From the NCBI RefSeq assembly GCF_030767025.1, contig NZ_JASITE010000011.1:1-64000 (forward strand): a DNA stretch of 64,000 nt, written 5' to 3'. The number at the start of each line of letters is the position of its first letter. The stretch's first letter is position 1. The notes under the pieces were generated by a model that saw nothing but the letters and a program-made list of their open reading frames with translations, searched no databases and had not been told where the DNA came from. This DNA is from Nocardia sp. CC227C. Its GTDB lineage: Bacteria > Actinomycetota > Actinomycetes > Mycobacteriales > Mycobacteriaceae. Positions 41,457-49,888 of the stretch are shown here, one piece after another. The translations under genes and the position numbers were made by a program.

Positions 41457-41954
41457 ATGGAGAATCCAGTGCGTACGACGTTTTCGTCTTCCGTCACGGC
41501 CGCAGTGTTGGCCGCATCTGCGCAGGAATACACCCAGCGTGGCTGGACGGTCGCCGAAACGGCCAACGGCATTTGCCTGATCACCGACGACAATCTGGCG
41601 GGTATCGAGGTATCCGGGGAGACCGCCGCTTTCGTCCGTCGGTTCCTGCGTGCCAACAACCTCTCGGGGCCGGTCATCGAGATCCCGGGCACCGAGCGCC
41701 GGGAAATCCACCTGGTCACCGGCGTGCAGAAGGCCGCCATGGCGCTGGAGGCGCTGCGCGCCGCCGGTGCCATCGTGCACTCCGACGGCGCGGGCATCCC
41801 GCTGCCGCCGACGCAGCTGTCGGCCGCCGGGTCGGCGTGCTGGGGCGTCGCCCCGCAGGAGGCACGCTGGGTGCCGCCGGTGGTGGCGATCTCCGCCGCC
41901 GTGCGGGCCGCCGTGAGCGGGCGCAAGCCGCAGGTGGCGCGCATCGCCTCCTGA
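41457..41954 (+). CDS. Hypothetical protein, 165 residues
   Basis: The start is the ATG at 41457 or the GTG at 41469 (VRTTFSSSVTAAVLAASAQE). I do not recognise the family. Residues 20-110 alternate strands and helices: YTQRGWTVAETANGICLITD, GIEVSGETAAFVRRFLRANN, and GTERREIHLVTGVQKAAMAL. The last 50 are Ala/Pro/Val-rich, with WGVAPQEARWVPPVVAISAA and a basic end. It has no signal peptide or membrane helix. The ratio of Gly/Cys and the opening RGW pattern faintly recall primase-polymerase-associated proteins of actinomycetes, but the evidence is too thin to name it. Confidence 0.6.
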   Translation: MENPVRTTFSSSVTAAVLAASAQEYTQRGWTVAETANGICLITDDNLAGIEVSGETAAFVRRFLRANNLSGPVIEIPGTERREIHLVTGVQKAAMALEALRAAGAIVHSDGAGIPLPPTQLSAAGSACWGVAPQEARWVPPVVAISAAVRAAVSGRKPQVARIAS

Positions 41955-42111
41955 TGTAAATCGTTCCAGGAATCCGCTGACCGCGGGTGCACCCCGGCAC
42001 CCGCGGTTTTCGCGTGCGCGGACAACGGTGGATACCGTGCGAGTGGACGTGCGACAGCCCCCTGCCGTTCGGCAGGGGGCTGTCGTCGGTATCGGGCGGG
42101 TCTCGTCCGGA

Positions 42112-42558
42112 TCACGCGGTGTGGGACAGGTGGGTCACCGCCGGAGCGCCGCGGTGGCGGCGGGCGTGCGCGGCGCGGCGGCGGGCGTCCGGGGCGCTGG
42201 CCTGGTGGTGGAGGGCGGCGGCGCGGGCGGCGCGGCGGTTGGGGACGCCGAGTTTGGTGAGGATGGACGAGACGTGATGGTCGACCGTGCGGACCGACAG
42301 GTAGAGGCGGTCGGCGATCTCCGGGTTGGTCAGGCCCGCGCAGACCAGTTCGAGGACATCCTGCTGACGGGGGGTGAGGCGGGCGGGATGGTTGCGCAGG
42401 GTGGCGCGGCAGAGCGGGCCGGGTTGGGGTGAGGTGCGCACGAACAGGCCGGTTTCACCCGCGATGGTCACCTCGACCACCGTGGCGGTGCCCGCGGCGA
42501 TGTCCGCGCGGACGGCGTGCAGTGCTTCGAGGGCTTGTGTTCGTTCGAGAAACCGCAT
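42112..42558 (-). CDS. Mini LuxR-type transcriptional regulator
   Basis: 148 residues from the ATG at 42558. Residues 58-125 are a LuxR/FixJ helix-turn-helix: LTPRQQDVLELVCAGLTNPE, then IADRLYLSVRTVDHHVSSIL. The short N-terminus MRFLERTQALEALHAVRADI followed by TATVVEVTIAGETGLFVR looks like the head of the AAA ATPase domain of large LuxR (LAL) regulators with the Walker motif worn down. The C-terminal tail is His/Arg/Ala-rich. No receiver domain is present. It is divergent from the molybdopterin oxidoreductase over 124 bases and may control it. Confidence 0.75.
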   Translation of the reverse strand: MRFLERTQALEALHAVRADIAAGTATVVEVTIAGETGLFVRTSPQPGPLCRATLRNHPARLTPRQQDVLELVCAGLTNPEIADRLYLSVRTVDHHVSSILTKLGVPNRRAARAAALHHQASAPDARRRAAHARRHRGAPAVTHLSHTA

Positions 42559-42682
42559 GTGCCCAGCCTGGCCGCGAATCGGCGGCGGGTCTGTCCGCGC
42601 GCAGACACTCGTTGTGTCGGCATCCCGACACAAATAGCACGCTTCCGGTTTCGCCTGTCGGGGTCGCGAGCGATGATGAGGT

Positions 42683-45085
42683 ATGACCTCCGTCACGGAC
42701 AGCCCCCGGACGCTGCTGCGCACCTGCCCGCTCTGCGAGGCGGTGTGCGGTCTCGAACTCACCCTCGATGCCCACGACCACGTAACAGCCGTACGCGGCG
42801 ACCATGCCGACCCGTTCAGTCACGGCTTCATCTGCCCCAAGGGAGCCAGCCTCGGCGCTCTCGACGAAGACCCGGATCGGCTGACCGAACCCATGATCCG
42901 CGACCGCGACACCGACGAATGGCGGACCGCGAGCTGGGCGGAGGCCTTCACGCTCATCGGCGAACGGCTGCCCGCCATCGCGCACGCGCACGGCAATCAG
43001 GCCGTGGGCGTATACGTCGGAAATCCCAATGCGCACACCGTGGCCGGGGCGCTGTACCTGCCGCTGGTACTGCGCGCGCTGGGCACCAAGAACATCTACT
43101 CCGCCAGCACCGCCGACCAGATGCCCAAGCAGGTCGCGAGCGGACTCATGTTCGGCGATCCGCTCACGGTCGCGGTGCCGGACCTGGACCGCACCGACTA
43201 TCTGCTCATGCTCGGCGCGAACCCGCTGGAGTCGAACGGATCGCTGTGCACCGCACCGGATTTCCCGGGAAGGCTGAAGGCGCTGCGCAAACGCGGCGGT
43301 CGTTTCGTCGTGGTGGATCCGCGGCGCACCCGCACGGCCAAGCTGGCGGACGAGCACCTGTTCGTCCGGCCGGGCAGTGATGCGTACCTGCTGTTCGGGA
43401 TCGTGCACACGCTGTTCGCCGAACAGCTCACCGATATTCGCGTCGAGGTCGAGGGCCTGGACGAGATCCGCTCGGCCGCCGCGGATTTCACCCCCGACGT
43501 GGTGTCGGCCCGCACCGGCGTGCCCGCCGCGACGGTGACGCGGATCGCCCGCGAGCTGGCCGCCGCGCCGTCGGCCGCCGTCTACGCCCGGATCGGCACC
43601 TGCACAGCCGAATTCGGCACCGTCACGCAGTGGCTGGTGGATGTGGTCAATGTGCTCACCGGAAATCTCGACGCCCCCGGCGGTGCCATGTTCGCCGCCG
43701 GAGCGGCGCTGGGAATCGTGCGGTCCCGTCCGTTCCGCACCGGGCGGTGGACCAGCCGGGTGCGCGGACTGCCCGAGGCCATGGGCGAGCTGCCCGTCGC
43801 CACCCTCGCCGACGAGATCGGCACGCCGGGTGAGGGACAGATACGGGCCATGGTGACGGTGGCGGGCAATCCCGTGCTCTCCGCGCCCAGCGGAGCGCGC
43901 CTGGACGCCGCCTTCGCCGGACTGGAATTCATGGTGTGCGTGGACCGGTACCTCAACGAGACCACCCGCCACGCCGATGTGATCCTGCCGCCGCCGCGCA
44001 TCGTGCAGGCACCGCACTTCGATTTCGCGCTGCTGAACTTCGCGGTGCGCAACTATGCCCGCTACTCGCGCCCCCTGGTACCGCTCGGCGGCCACCCCTC
44101 GGAGGCCGAGATCCTCGCCCGACTGGCCATGGCGGTGAGCGGACAGCGGCCGCCGGAGGGCGTCACCCCGCTCGAGGCGGTGGACGAGATGGTCATCGCG
44201 GGCACCCTGCAGAAGGCCGGACTGCTCGAACGCCGCCCGGAACTGCTGGGCGAGAACACGACCGAGCAGCGCATCGACATGATGCTGCGGTTCGGGCCGT
44301 ACGGCGAGTGGAACCCGGCCGCGCGCGGCACCGTCGCTGCGGACGGCGGCGGTCAGGCAGCGGTGCCGGACGAAACGACCGGGCCGGACGGGACGCCACC
44401 AACGGGCGCGGTGGACACCGCACCTACACCGGATGCCCGCGACGAGCCGCCGCGTGACGACAGCGGCACCACGCCGATTCGGGGCGCAGCCGACACCGGG
44501 ATGCATGATGACGGCGCAGGCCCGTCTCAGTGGAATGGCGCACTGAACTTGCGTGTGCTGCTGAACAATCCGCACGGCATCGACCTGGGGCCGCTGCGGC
44601 CGCGGCTGCCCGGGGTGCTGCGCACGGCGTCGCGGAAGGTGGAGCTCGCACCGCCGCAGCTGCTGGCGGATGTGGAGCGGTTGCGGGCGCGGCTGCACGA
44701 CGACGCACCGGAGATGGTGCTCATCGGGCGACGGCAGCTGCGGTCCAACAACAGTTGGCTGCACAATGTCTCGACGCTGGTGGGCGGATCCAACCGGTGC
44801 ACCCTGCACATCCACCCCGACGATGTGGCGCGGCTGGGCTTGAACGGGCAGGCCGTCGTGAGATCCGCGGCGGGCACCGTGATCGTGGCCGTCGAGCCGA
44901 CCGAGGAGATCATGCCCGGCGTGGTGAGCCTGCCGCACGGCTGGGGCCACGCGGACAGCTCGCAGCGCGTGGCCCGCGAGCACGCCGGGGTGAACGCCAA
45001 TGTGCTGACCGATGATTCGCTCGTCGACGCACCCTCCGGCAATGCCGTGTTCAACGGCGTGCCGGTCACGCTCACTCCGGCCTGA
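42683..45085 (+). CDS. Molybdopterin (bis-MGD) oxidoreductase
   Basis: 800 residues. The N-terminal [4Fe-4S] motif is CPLCEAVC...ICPKG (Cys15, 18, 22, 51). Molybdopterin domains include GNPNAHTVAGALYLPLVLRA, YSASTADQMPKQVASGLMFG, and LMLGANPLESNGSLCTAPDF. FVVVDPRRTRTAKLADEHLF, GNLDAPGGAMF and VNETTRHADVILPPP-like stretches follow. The C-terminal dinucleotide-binding domain carries LHIHPDDVARLGLNGQAVVR. There is no TAT signal, so the enzyme is cytosolic. A ~65-residue Gly/Pro/Asp/Thr-rich insert lies at 44330-44530, between the two halves. The substrate (formate, nitrate or other) cannot be set. A cyclase gene follows after five bases. Confidence 0.88.
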   Translation: MTSVTDSPRTLLRTCPLCEAVCGLELTLDAHDHVTAVRGDHADPFSHGFICPKGASLGALDEDPDRLTEPMIRDRDTDEWRTASWAEAFTLIGERLPAIAHAHGNQAVGVYVGNPNAHTVAGALYLPLVLRALGTKNIYSASTADQMPKQVASGLMFGDPLTVAVPDLDRTDYLLMLGANPLESNGSLCTAPDFPGRLKALRKRGGRFVVVDPRRTRTAKLADEHLFVRPGSDAYLLFGIVHTLFAEQLTDIRVEVEGLDEIRSAAADFTPDVVSARTGVPAATVTRIARELAAAPSAAVYARIGTCTAEFGTVTQWLVDVVNVLTGNLDAPGGAMFAAGAALGIVRSRPFRTGRWTSRVRGLPEAMGELPVATLADEIGTPGEGQIRAMVTVAGNPVLSAPSGARLDAAFAGLEFMVCVDRYLNETTRHADVILPPPRIVQAPHFDFALLNFAVRNYARYSRPLVPLGGHPSEAEILARLAMAVSGQRPPEGVTPLEAVDEMVIAGTLQKAGLLERRPELLGENTTEQRIDMMLRFGPYGEWNPAARGTVAADGGGQAAVPDETTGPDGTPPTGAVDTAPTPDARDEPPRDDSGTTPIRGAADTGMHDDGAGPSQWNGALNLRVLLNNPHGIDLGPLRPRLPGVLRTASRKVELAPPQLLADVERLRARLHDDAPEMVLIGRRQLRSNNSWLHNVSTLVGGSNRCTLHIHPDDVARLGLNGQAVVRSAAGTVIVAVEPTEEIMPGVVSLPHGWGHADSSQRVAREHAGVNANVLTDDSLVDAPSGNAVFNGVPVTLTPA
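44330..44530 (+). repeat. Low-complexity insert in the molybdo-enzyme gene
   Basis: Coding sequence rich in GGCGG/GACG encodes a disordered Gly/Ala/Pro/Thr/Asp linker between catalytic and C-terminal domains. Its composition differs from the flanks. It has no internal periodicity comparable to the aftA repeat. Confidence 0.5.
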
Positions 45086-45090
45086 GCTCG

Positions 45091-47667
45091 GTGGCCCGCA
45101 TGTCACCCGTCCGGATACTGCTGTGGCTGGTGCATGTCAGCCTGCCCGCCATCGGTCTGTGGGTGCTGGTGGCACGGCCGCACCTGGATCACGAATTCGA
45201 GCACCACGGTGTGCATTTCTGGTTGATCCTGGGCGCGGCCGTGGTGGCGCTGGTCCTCGGAGTGCTGCTGTTGCGGGCCGCCCGGGCGCATCGGGATATG
45301 CGGCTGATCCTGGTGTCGCTGGTATTTCAGCTGAACGCCGGATTCCTGGGACTGCACGCCTTGGCGACGCCCGGAATCATTCTGTCCACCCCGAATGTCG
45401 GCTTCACCACCGCGGTGCCGGTCGGCATGGTGCTGGGCGGTTTCGCCGCCCTGGCCTCGGCGGTGGAGTATCCGCCGGATACGCGCGCGCACCGGTACAC
45501 GGACCTGCTCGCGGCGCTGCCCATCACGCTCATGGTGGTGTGGGCGCTGCTGTCGCTGACCCGGGTGCCGCCCTTCGACGCCGTCCCCGATCCGTCGGAG
45601 GCGCAGGGGCCGCTGGTGGCGGGAGTGTTCGTGGGCGCGGCCTGCTATCTGGTGGCGGCGGTGCGCTACGCCTACCTGTACTTCCGCAATCGCGGCACGG
45701 TGGTGCTGAGCGTGCTCACCGCCTTCGTGCTGTTGGCGGAGGCGCTGTTCGCGGTGGGGTTCGGGCGCAGCTGGCGGGTGTCGTGGTGGGAGTGGCATGT
45801 GCTGCTGGGGGTGGCGTTCGCGCTCATCGCCCTCAGTACCCACCTCACCTTCCTGCGGGAGGGGTCGGCACGGGGCCTGTTCGACAGCGTGACGCTGCGC
45901 AGCACCCTCGACGCCATCCACCGCGACTACGCCCGCGCGCTCGAGGAAATGGTCGCCGCCCTGGACCAGCGCGCCAGCGGCGGGGTCGCCGCCGCCGAAC
46001 CCCTCGGCGCGGTCGGCCAGGAGCTCGCCCGCCGCTTCGGCCTCACCGAACGCCAGGTGGCGGTGCTCCAGCAGAGCGCCCGCGCGGTCGGCAGCGAACG
46101 CGAACAGGTGCGCCGCCTCGGCGCACTGGTCGCCGTCGGCGAACGCTCCTCGGTGATCCGCGGCGAGAACCAGCTGCTCACCGAGATCCAGCGCTTGGCC
46201 AACTACGCCTTCGAGGGTGACACCGTGCGCATCGGCATCCTGCGCCAGGGCCGCCTGCACTTCGAGGACGGCGGTCCACCGAATCCGGGCGCGCATACCT
46301 TTCCCCTGATGGTCAAGGGGTTCCACGCCGGAGTGCTGGAACTGACCCGCACGGCCGCCCCCGCGAATGCCGCGACCGAGATCTCCGGGACGGTGCACGA
46401 CACCGGCACAACCGATCCAGGACACGACCACCCCGGCGCACGACGCGGGTTCGGCTGGCGGCCCGCGCCGAGTGGCCCCGCCGCGGCGACGCCGCCGGTC
46501 GGCGACGCTTCCGGTCAGCCCGGGTCCGATCAAGGGTCCGATTCGCCCGCAACGCGATTCGGCGGACCAGCGCGGCAAGGCCGCGATTCCGCGCTGCCAG
46601 GCGATCGCGCGCCGCGCGGACAGCGGCGGCCTTCGGGCTCGGCCGGGCCGGATACCTCGCCGGGCGCGGTGACGCGAGCACTGAACGCCGCCGGGCTCCG
46701 GAGAGGCACGGCGGGGTTCGCCGCGGCCGAGCCACCCACCGGCGGGGCGGCGGACCGGACCGGCCAGGCCGCCGCTGGCGAGCCCGCACCACCCTCCCCC
46801 GGTCCGGCGGGGGCACGCCGCGTCGATCGGCGGGAGGATGCGACACCGGCGTCGCCGGGCGCGTCCGGTCCGGCACCTGCGGACAGGAACCCACCCGGGG
46901 CTACCGGCCGAGCAGCGCACGACCAACCGGTGCCGCTGGGGGCGGCGGAGCAGGCGGTGGCGCGGTCGTTCGCGGCGCAGGCGTCGGTGGTGTTGGAGAA
47001 CGCGCGGTTGTATCAGCAGTTGGATGGGTTGTTCCGGTCGTACATGTCGCCCGCGGTGGCCACGGCGCTGATCGCCGATCCGTCGCAGGCGGGGTTGGGG
47101 GGTGAGATCCACGAGGTGAGTGTGTTGATGGCGGATCTGCGGGGATTCACGCCGTTCGCGGAGCGGGTGGGGCCGGAGCAGGTGATGCGGATGCTCAACA
47201 CCTACTACACCGCGATCGTTCCGGAGATTCTGGCTCAGGGCGGCACCGTGGTGCAGTTCGTGGGCGATGCGGTGATGGCGATCTTCAATGCGCCGGTGCG
47301 GCAACCGGATCACGCGCTGCGGGCGGCGCGGGCCGGGCTGGCCTTGCAGCGGGCCGTGGCGGGGGTGCGGGAGCGGGTGGATGTTGCGCATCGCGACGAC
47401 TGGCCGATGTTTCGAGTGGGAGTCAATACGGGACCAGCCGTGGTCGGCAATGTGGGAGCGCCGCAGATGCGGAACTTCACGGCCATCGGTGACACCACCA
47501 ATCTGGCGGCGCGACTGGAGTCGCTGGCCGAACCGGGAACGGTGGTGGTCGGCCCGCTGACCAGAACGCGGCTCGGTGACCGGGCCGTGGTCCGGGATCG
47601 GGGGGCCTTCGACATCAAGGGCAAACGCGACCCGGTGACGGTGTACGAACTCGAGGCACTGCGGTGA
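45091..47667 (+). CDS. Membrane-anchored class III adenylate cyclase with GAF domain
   Basis: 858 residues from the GTG at 45091 (an ATG follows at 45100). Residues 1-250 hold six to seven membrane helices (VRILLWLVHVSLPAIGLWVL onward), followed by a helical linker and a GAF domain (from about 340). The GAF domain is split by ~190 disordered residues and ends FAAQASVVLENARLYQQLDG. The cyclase domain (665-858) has SVLMADLRGFTPFAERVGPE and GTVVQFVGDAVMAIFNAPV (metal Asp residues), RVGVNTGPAVVGNVGAPQMR, and FTAIGDTTNLAARLESLAEP. It converts ATP to cAMP. A Crp/Fnr regulator follows seven bases later, a probable cAMP read-out. Confidence 0.9.
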   Translation: MARMSPVRILLWLVHVSLPAIGLWVLVARPHLDHEFEHHGVHFWLILGAAVVALVLGVLLLRAARAHRDMRLILVSLVFQLNAGFLGLHALATPGIILSTPNVGFTTAVPVGMVLGGFAALASAVEYPPDTRAHRYTDLLAALPITLMVVWALLSLTRVPPFDAVPDPSEAQGPLVAGVFVGAACYLVAAVRYAYLYFRNRGTVVLSVLTAFVLLAEALFAVGFGRSWRVSWWEWHVLLGVAFALIALSTHLTFLREGSARGLFDSVTLRSTLDAIHRDYARALEEMVAALDQRASGGVAAAEPLGAVGQELARRFGLTERQVAVLQQSARAVGSEREQVRRLGALVAVGERSSVIRGENQLLTEIQRLANYAFEGDTVRIGILRQGRLHFEDGGPPNPGAHTFPLMVKGFHAGVLELTRTAAPANAATEISGTVHDTGTTDPGHDHPGARRGFGWRPAPSGPAAATPPVGDASGQPGSDQGSDSPATRFGGPARQGRDSALPGDRAPRGQRRPSGSAGPDTSPGAVTRALNAAGLRRGTAGFAAAEPPTGGAADRTGQAAAGEPAPPSPGPAGARRVDRREDATPASPGASGPAPADRNPPGATGRAAHDQPVPLGAAEQAVARSFAAQASVVLENARLYQQLDGLFRSYMSPAVATALIADPSQAGLGGEIHEVSVLMADLRGFTPFAERVGPEQVMRMLNTYYTAIVPEILAQGGTVVQFVGDAVMAIFNAPVRQPDHALRAARAGLALQRAVAGVRERVDVAHRDDWPMFRVGVNTGPAVVGNVGAPQMRNFTAIGDTTNLAARLESLAEPGTVVVGPLTRTRLGDRAVVRDRGAFDIKGKRDPVTVYELEALR
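46364..46930 (+). repeat. Low-complexity insert inside the GAF domain of the cyclase
   Basis: About 190 codons of Pro/Gly/Ala/Arg/Ser-rich sequence separate the GAF strand LMVKGFHAGVLELTRTA from the last GAF helix (VARSFAAQASVVLENARL). The frame stays open with no stop, so the gene is intact. Confidence 0.7.
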
Positions 47668-47674
47668 GGGTGAG

Positions 47675-48328
47675 ATGGAATTCGAACTGTTCGACGGGCT
47701 GTCGCCCGCGGAACGACGGGAGCTGGTCGCCGCGTGCACGCCGCGCAAGTTCCGGCGGCGCGACATCGTCTGCCACGAAGGCGATCCCGGGGACTGCCTG
47801 CACCTGATCACCAGCGGGAAACTCATCGTCCGGGTGACCACGCCGCTGGGCCACACCGCCACCCTGACCATCCTCGGCCAGGGTGAGATGTTCGGCGAGC
47901 AGGCGATTCTGAGTCCGGACGCGCGCCGCACCGCCACCATCGTGGCGGTCACCGACGCCGAAACGCTCACGCTCAGCCGGGATCGGCTGGAGCGGCTGCG
48001 CAAGGATCATCCACAGGTGGAGCGGTTCCTCACCGTCTCGCTGGCCGCGCAGGTGCGCCGGCTGTCCGCGGCGGTGTTGGAGGCGCTGTACCTGCCGGTG
48101 GAGACGCGGGTGCTGCGGCGGCTGTCGCATCTGGCGCGGGTCTACGGGGATCCGGACCGGGCCCCGCAGATCCGGCTCACCCAGGAGGATCTGGCGTCCA
48201 TGGCGGGCACGACGCGGGCAACCGCCAACAAGGTGCTCCGCGAACTCGAGGACGCGGGGGTGGTGCGTTTGAGCCGGGGGTCGGTGACGGTGCTGGATCG
48301 AATGGCGTTGGAACGCAAAGCAAACTGA
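47675..48328 (+). CDS. Crp/Fnr-family transcriptional regulator
   Basis: 217 residues. The cyclic-nucleotide-binding domain (about 1-115) contains VCHEGDPGDCLHLITSGKLI and the phosphate-cassette region LGQGEMFGEQAILSPDARRT, with the E-x6-R-x-A-like GEQAILSPDARRTAT. The long C-helix (LAAQVRRLSAAVLEALYLPV) leads to the winged HTH with IRLTQEDLASMAGTTRATAN and KVLRELEDAGVVRLSRGSVT. It has no Fe-S cysteines as in Fnr. A cAMP-receptor role fits the immediately upstream adenylate cyclase, probably one operon with the molybdo-enzyme. Confidence 0.9.
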   Translation: MEFELFDGLSPAERRELVAACTPRKFRRRDIVCHEGDPGDCLHLITSGKLIVRVTTPLGHTATLTILGQGEMFGEQAILSPDARRTATIVAVTDAETLTLSRDRLERLRKDHPQVERFLTVSLAAQVRRLSAAVLEALYLPVETRVLRRLSHLARVYGDPDRAPQIRLTQEDLASMAGTTRATANKVLRELEDAGVVRLSRGSVTVLDRMALERKAN

Positions 48329-48686
48329 CCCTTTGGTCTTGTTCCAGGGGGCTGACACCCGGCCAACTCGGACAAAACTATGCAAAAAGGACAATTCAGG
48401 ATTGCGAAATACTCGCGCGCACAGCCGAACTCGCAGCCGCACGTCCGAATGAATGATCAGCACACCACCAGCTACGCCGCCCCGACTCCTTGTGAGAACG
48501 CCTACCGCGGAGGACCCTCGCACCGGAAGGTCTGACCGGCGCCAGTCGAGCGAGCTCTACCAGGGAAAATGCGCTGTTTCAGCCATTCGCCACATGAGAA
48601 TAGTTAAACCGTATAGCATTTCGGATGGCCGAAGTTCGCGGCCGAGCCTCTCCCATCCGGACTCCAGCTACCAGAGGGGGCGCACA
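48329..48686. other. 358-base intergenic region upstream of flavoprotein gene
   Basis: No gene or RNA was recognised. It contains AT-richer stretches (48365-48410 and 48585-48630). A TATAGC hexamer near 48610 could be a -10, but the -35 is not convincing. It probably carries the promoter of the split-barrel flavoprotein gene. Confidence 0.4.
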
Positions 48687-49304
48687 ATGCCCGGCATCAG
48701 AAGCGGCAGCGATGGCGAACGCGAACTACAGGAACGCTACGGGACACAAGACCGCGCCGAGCGTTTCTACGAGGATCAAGTGCGAGACCGGCTCAATACC
48801 CACATGATCGAATTCATCCGCCGGATGGATATGGCCTTCATCGCCACCGCCGACAAGCACGGCGAATGCGATACCAGCTTCCGGGCGGGCAAACCCGGCT
48901 TCCTCCACGTTATCGACGAGCACACCGTCGCTTACCCCGAACTCCGCGGCAACGGGGTGATGGCGAGCCTCGGCAATATCCTCGAGAACCCGCACGTGGG
49001 CATCCTGCTCATCGACTTCGTGCACGACCTCATCGGACTGCACATCAACGGCTCCGCCCGCATCGTCGACGACGCGCTCATGCGGCGCTATATCGACGGG
49101 CTGCCCGAGGGCGAGCGCGGACGCGTCATCGAACGCTGGGTGGTGGTGGACGTCGAGGAGGCGTACATCCACTGCCGCAAGCACATCCCCCACCTGGTGC
49201 CCGCCGCCCGCGAACCCCGCCGGTGGGGCACCGACAACGTCCGTGCCAAAGGCGGCGACTACTTCCGGACCAAGGAGGAAGCGCGCACGCTGGTCGAGCA
49301 TTGA
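48687..49304 (+). CDS. Pyridoxamine 5'-phosphate oxidase-family (split-barrel flavin/F420) protein
   Basis: 205 residues from the ATG at 48687 with GAGGGGG seven bases upstream. A helical N-terminal segment (ERELQERYGTQDRAERFYED) precedes the barrel: MDMAFIATADKHGECDTSFR, GKPGFLHVIDEHTVAYPELR, NGVMASLGNILENPHVGILL, and GLHINGSARIVDDALM. The C-terminus carries VVVDVEEAYIHCRKHIPHLV, a Cys-His pattern common in MSMEG-type PPOX-like proteins. The split-barrel fold binds FMN or F420. The electron partner is unknown. The gene ends at a short direct repeat next to the convergent gtrA-type gene. Confidence 0.82.
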   Translation: MPGIRSGSDGERELQERYGTQDRAERFYEDQVRDRLNTHMIEFIRRMDMAFIATADKHGECDTSFRAGKPGFLHVIDEHTVAYPELRGNGVMASLGNILENPHVGILLIDFVHDLIGLHINGSARIVDDALMRRYIDGLPEGERGRVIERWVVVDVEEAYIHCRKHIPHLVPAAREPRRWGTDNVRAKGGDYFRTKEEARTLVEH

Positions 49305-49340
49305 CGCGAGTCAGTGGATCATCGACGCGAGTCAGTGGAT
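49303..49340. repeat. 17-bp direct repeat across two convergent stop codons
   Basis: GACGCGAGTCAGTGGAT occurs at 49303-49319 and again at 49324-49340, period 21. The first copy contains part of the flavoprotein stop and the second contains the stop of the convergent GtrA-type gene. Confidence 0.8.
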
Positions 49341-49814
49341 TTTGAAGATCACCGCGCGCTGCACGATGAAGTTGATCACCGTGGCCGTGCCCTGCGCGAT
49401 CACGAACGCCACCAGCACGGCACCGGTCAATGTGTGACCGGCCACATCGACCTTCATCTCCGGCAGCACGATGTTCAGCAGCGCATTGATGCCGACCTGC
49501 GCCGCGAAGGTCACCGCGTACAGCGCCACCACCGCGATGAAGCGCTTGCGGCTCGGCGGCGCCTTGAAGGTCCAGCGGCGATTGATCAGGTAGGCGGTCG
49601 TGGTGCCCGCGACGAAGCTGATCGCCTTGGCGATATCGCGCGGCACCCCCACCACGCTCATGAGCAGCACGTACAGCCCGAAGTCCACCACCGCGGAGAA
49701 GCCGCCGGTCAGCGTGAAGCGGACGATCTGGGTCTTCAGATCGACATCGGTGCCGCCCGGCTCGTCGACCAGGGGCAGCTCGGGCGGCAGGGGCAGGTGG
49801 GGTTCCGCGGTCAC
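49332..49814 (-). CDS. GtrA-family protein adjacent to dprE1 (Rv3789-like)
   Basis: 160 residues: an N-terminal acidic/proline segment, then four helices containing IVRFTLTGGFSAVVDFGLYV, ISFVAGTTTAYLINRRWTFK (the GtrA loop Asn-Arg-Arg-Trp-Thr-Phe), FIAVVALYAVTFAAQVGINA, and IAQGTATVINFIVQRAVIFK. In mycobacteria the protein at this place, Rv3789, is linked to decaprenyl-phosphoryl-arabinose handling and arabinosyltransferase recruitment. It is divergent from dprE1, 74 bases from the chosen ATG. A second GtrA gene lies at 25802. Confidence 0.87.
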   Translation of the reverse strand: MTAEPHLPLPPELPLVDEPGGTDVDLKTQIVRFTLTGGFSAVVDFGLYVLLMSVVGVPRDIAKAISFVAGTTTAYLINRRWTFKAPPSRKRFIAVVALYAVTFAAQVGINALLNIVLPEMKVDVAGHTLTGAVLVAFVIAQGTATVINFIVQRAVIFKIH

Positions 49815-49888
49815 AGAGCAGAAGGGTAATGCCGCGCACAGGTAACGGCACCAGCCGATGGGCGGTTATGCCTGTAGCCTCTATCCCG

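Noticed and set aside
42455..45106. 883-residue minus-strand frame over the molybdo-enzyme
   Set aside because: Antisense to a gene with clear motifs.
45103..48003. 966-residue minus-strand frame over the cyclase and Crp genes
   Set aside because: Antisense shadow of GC-rich coding DNA; no family or start signal.
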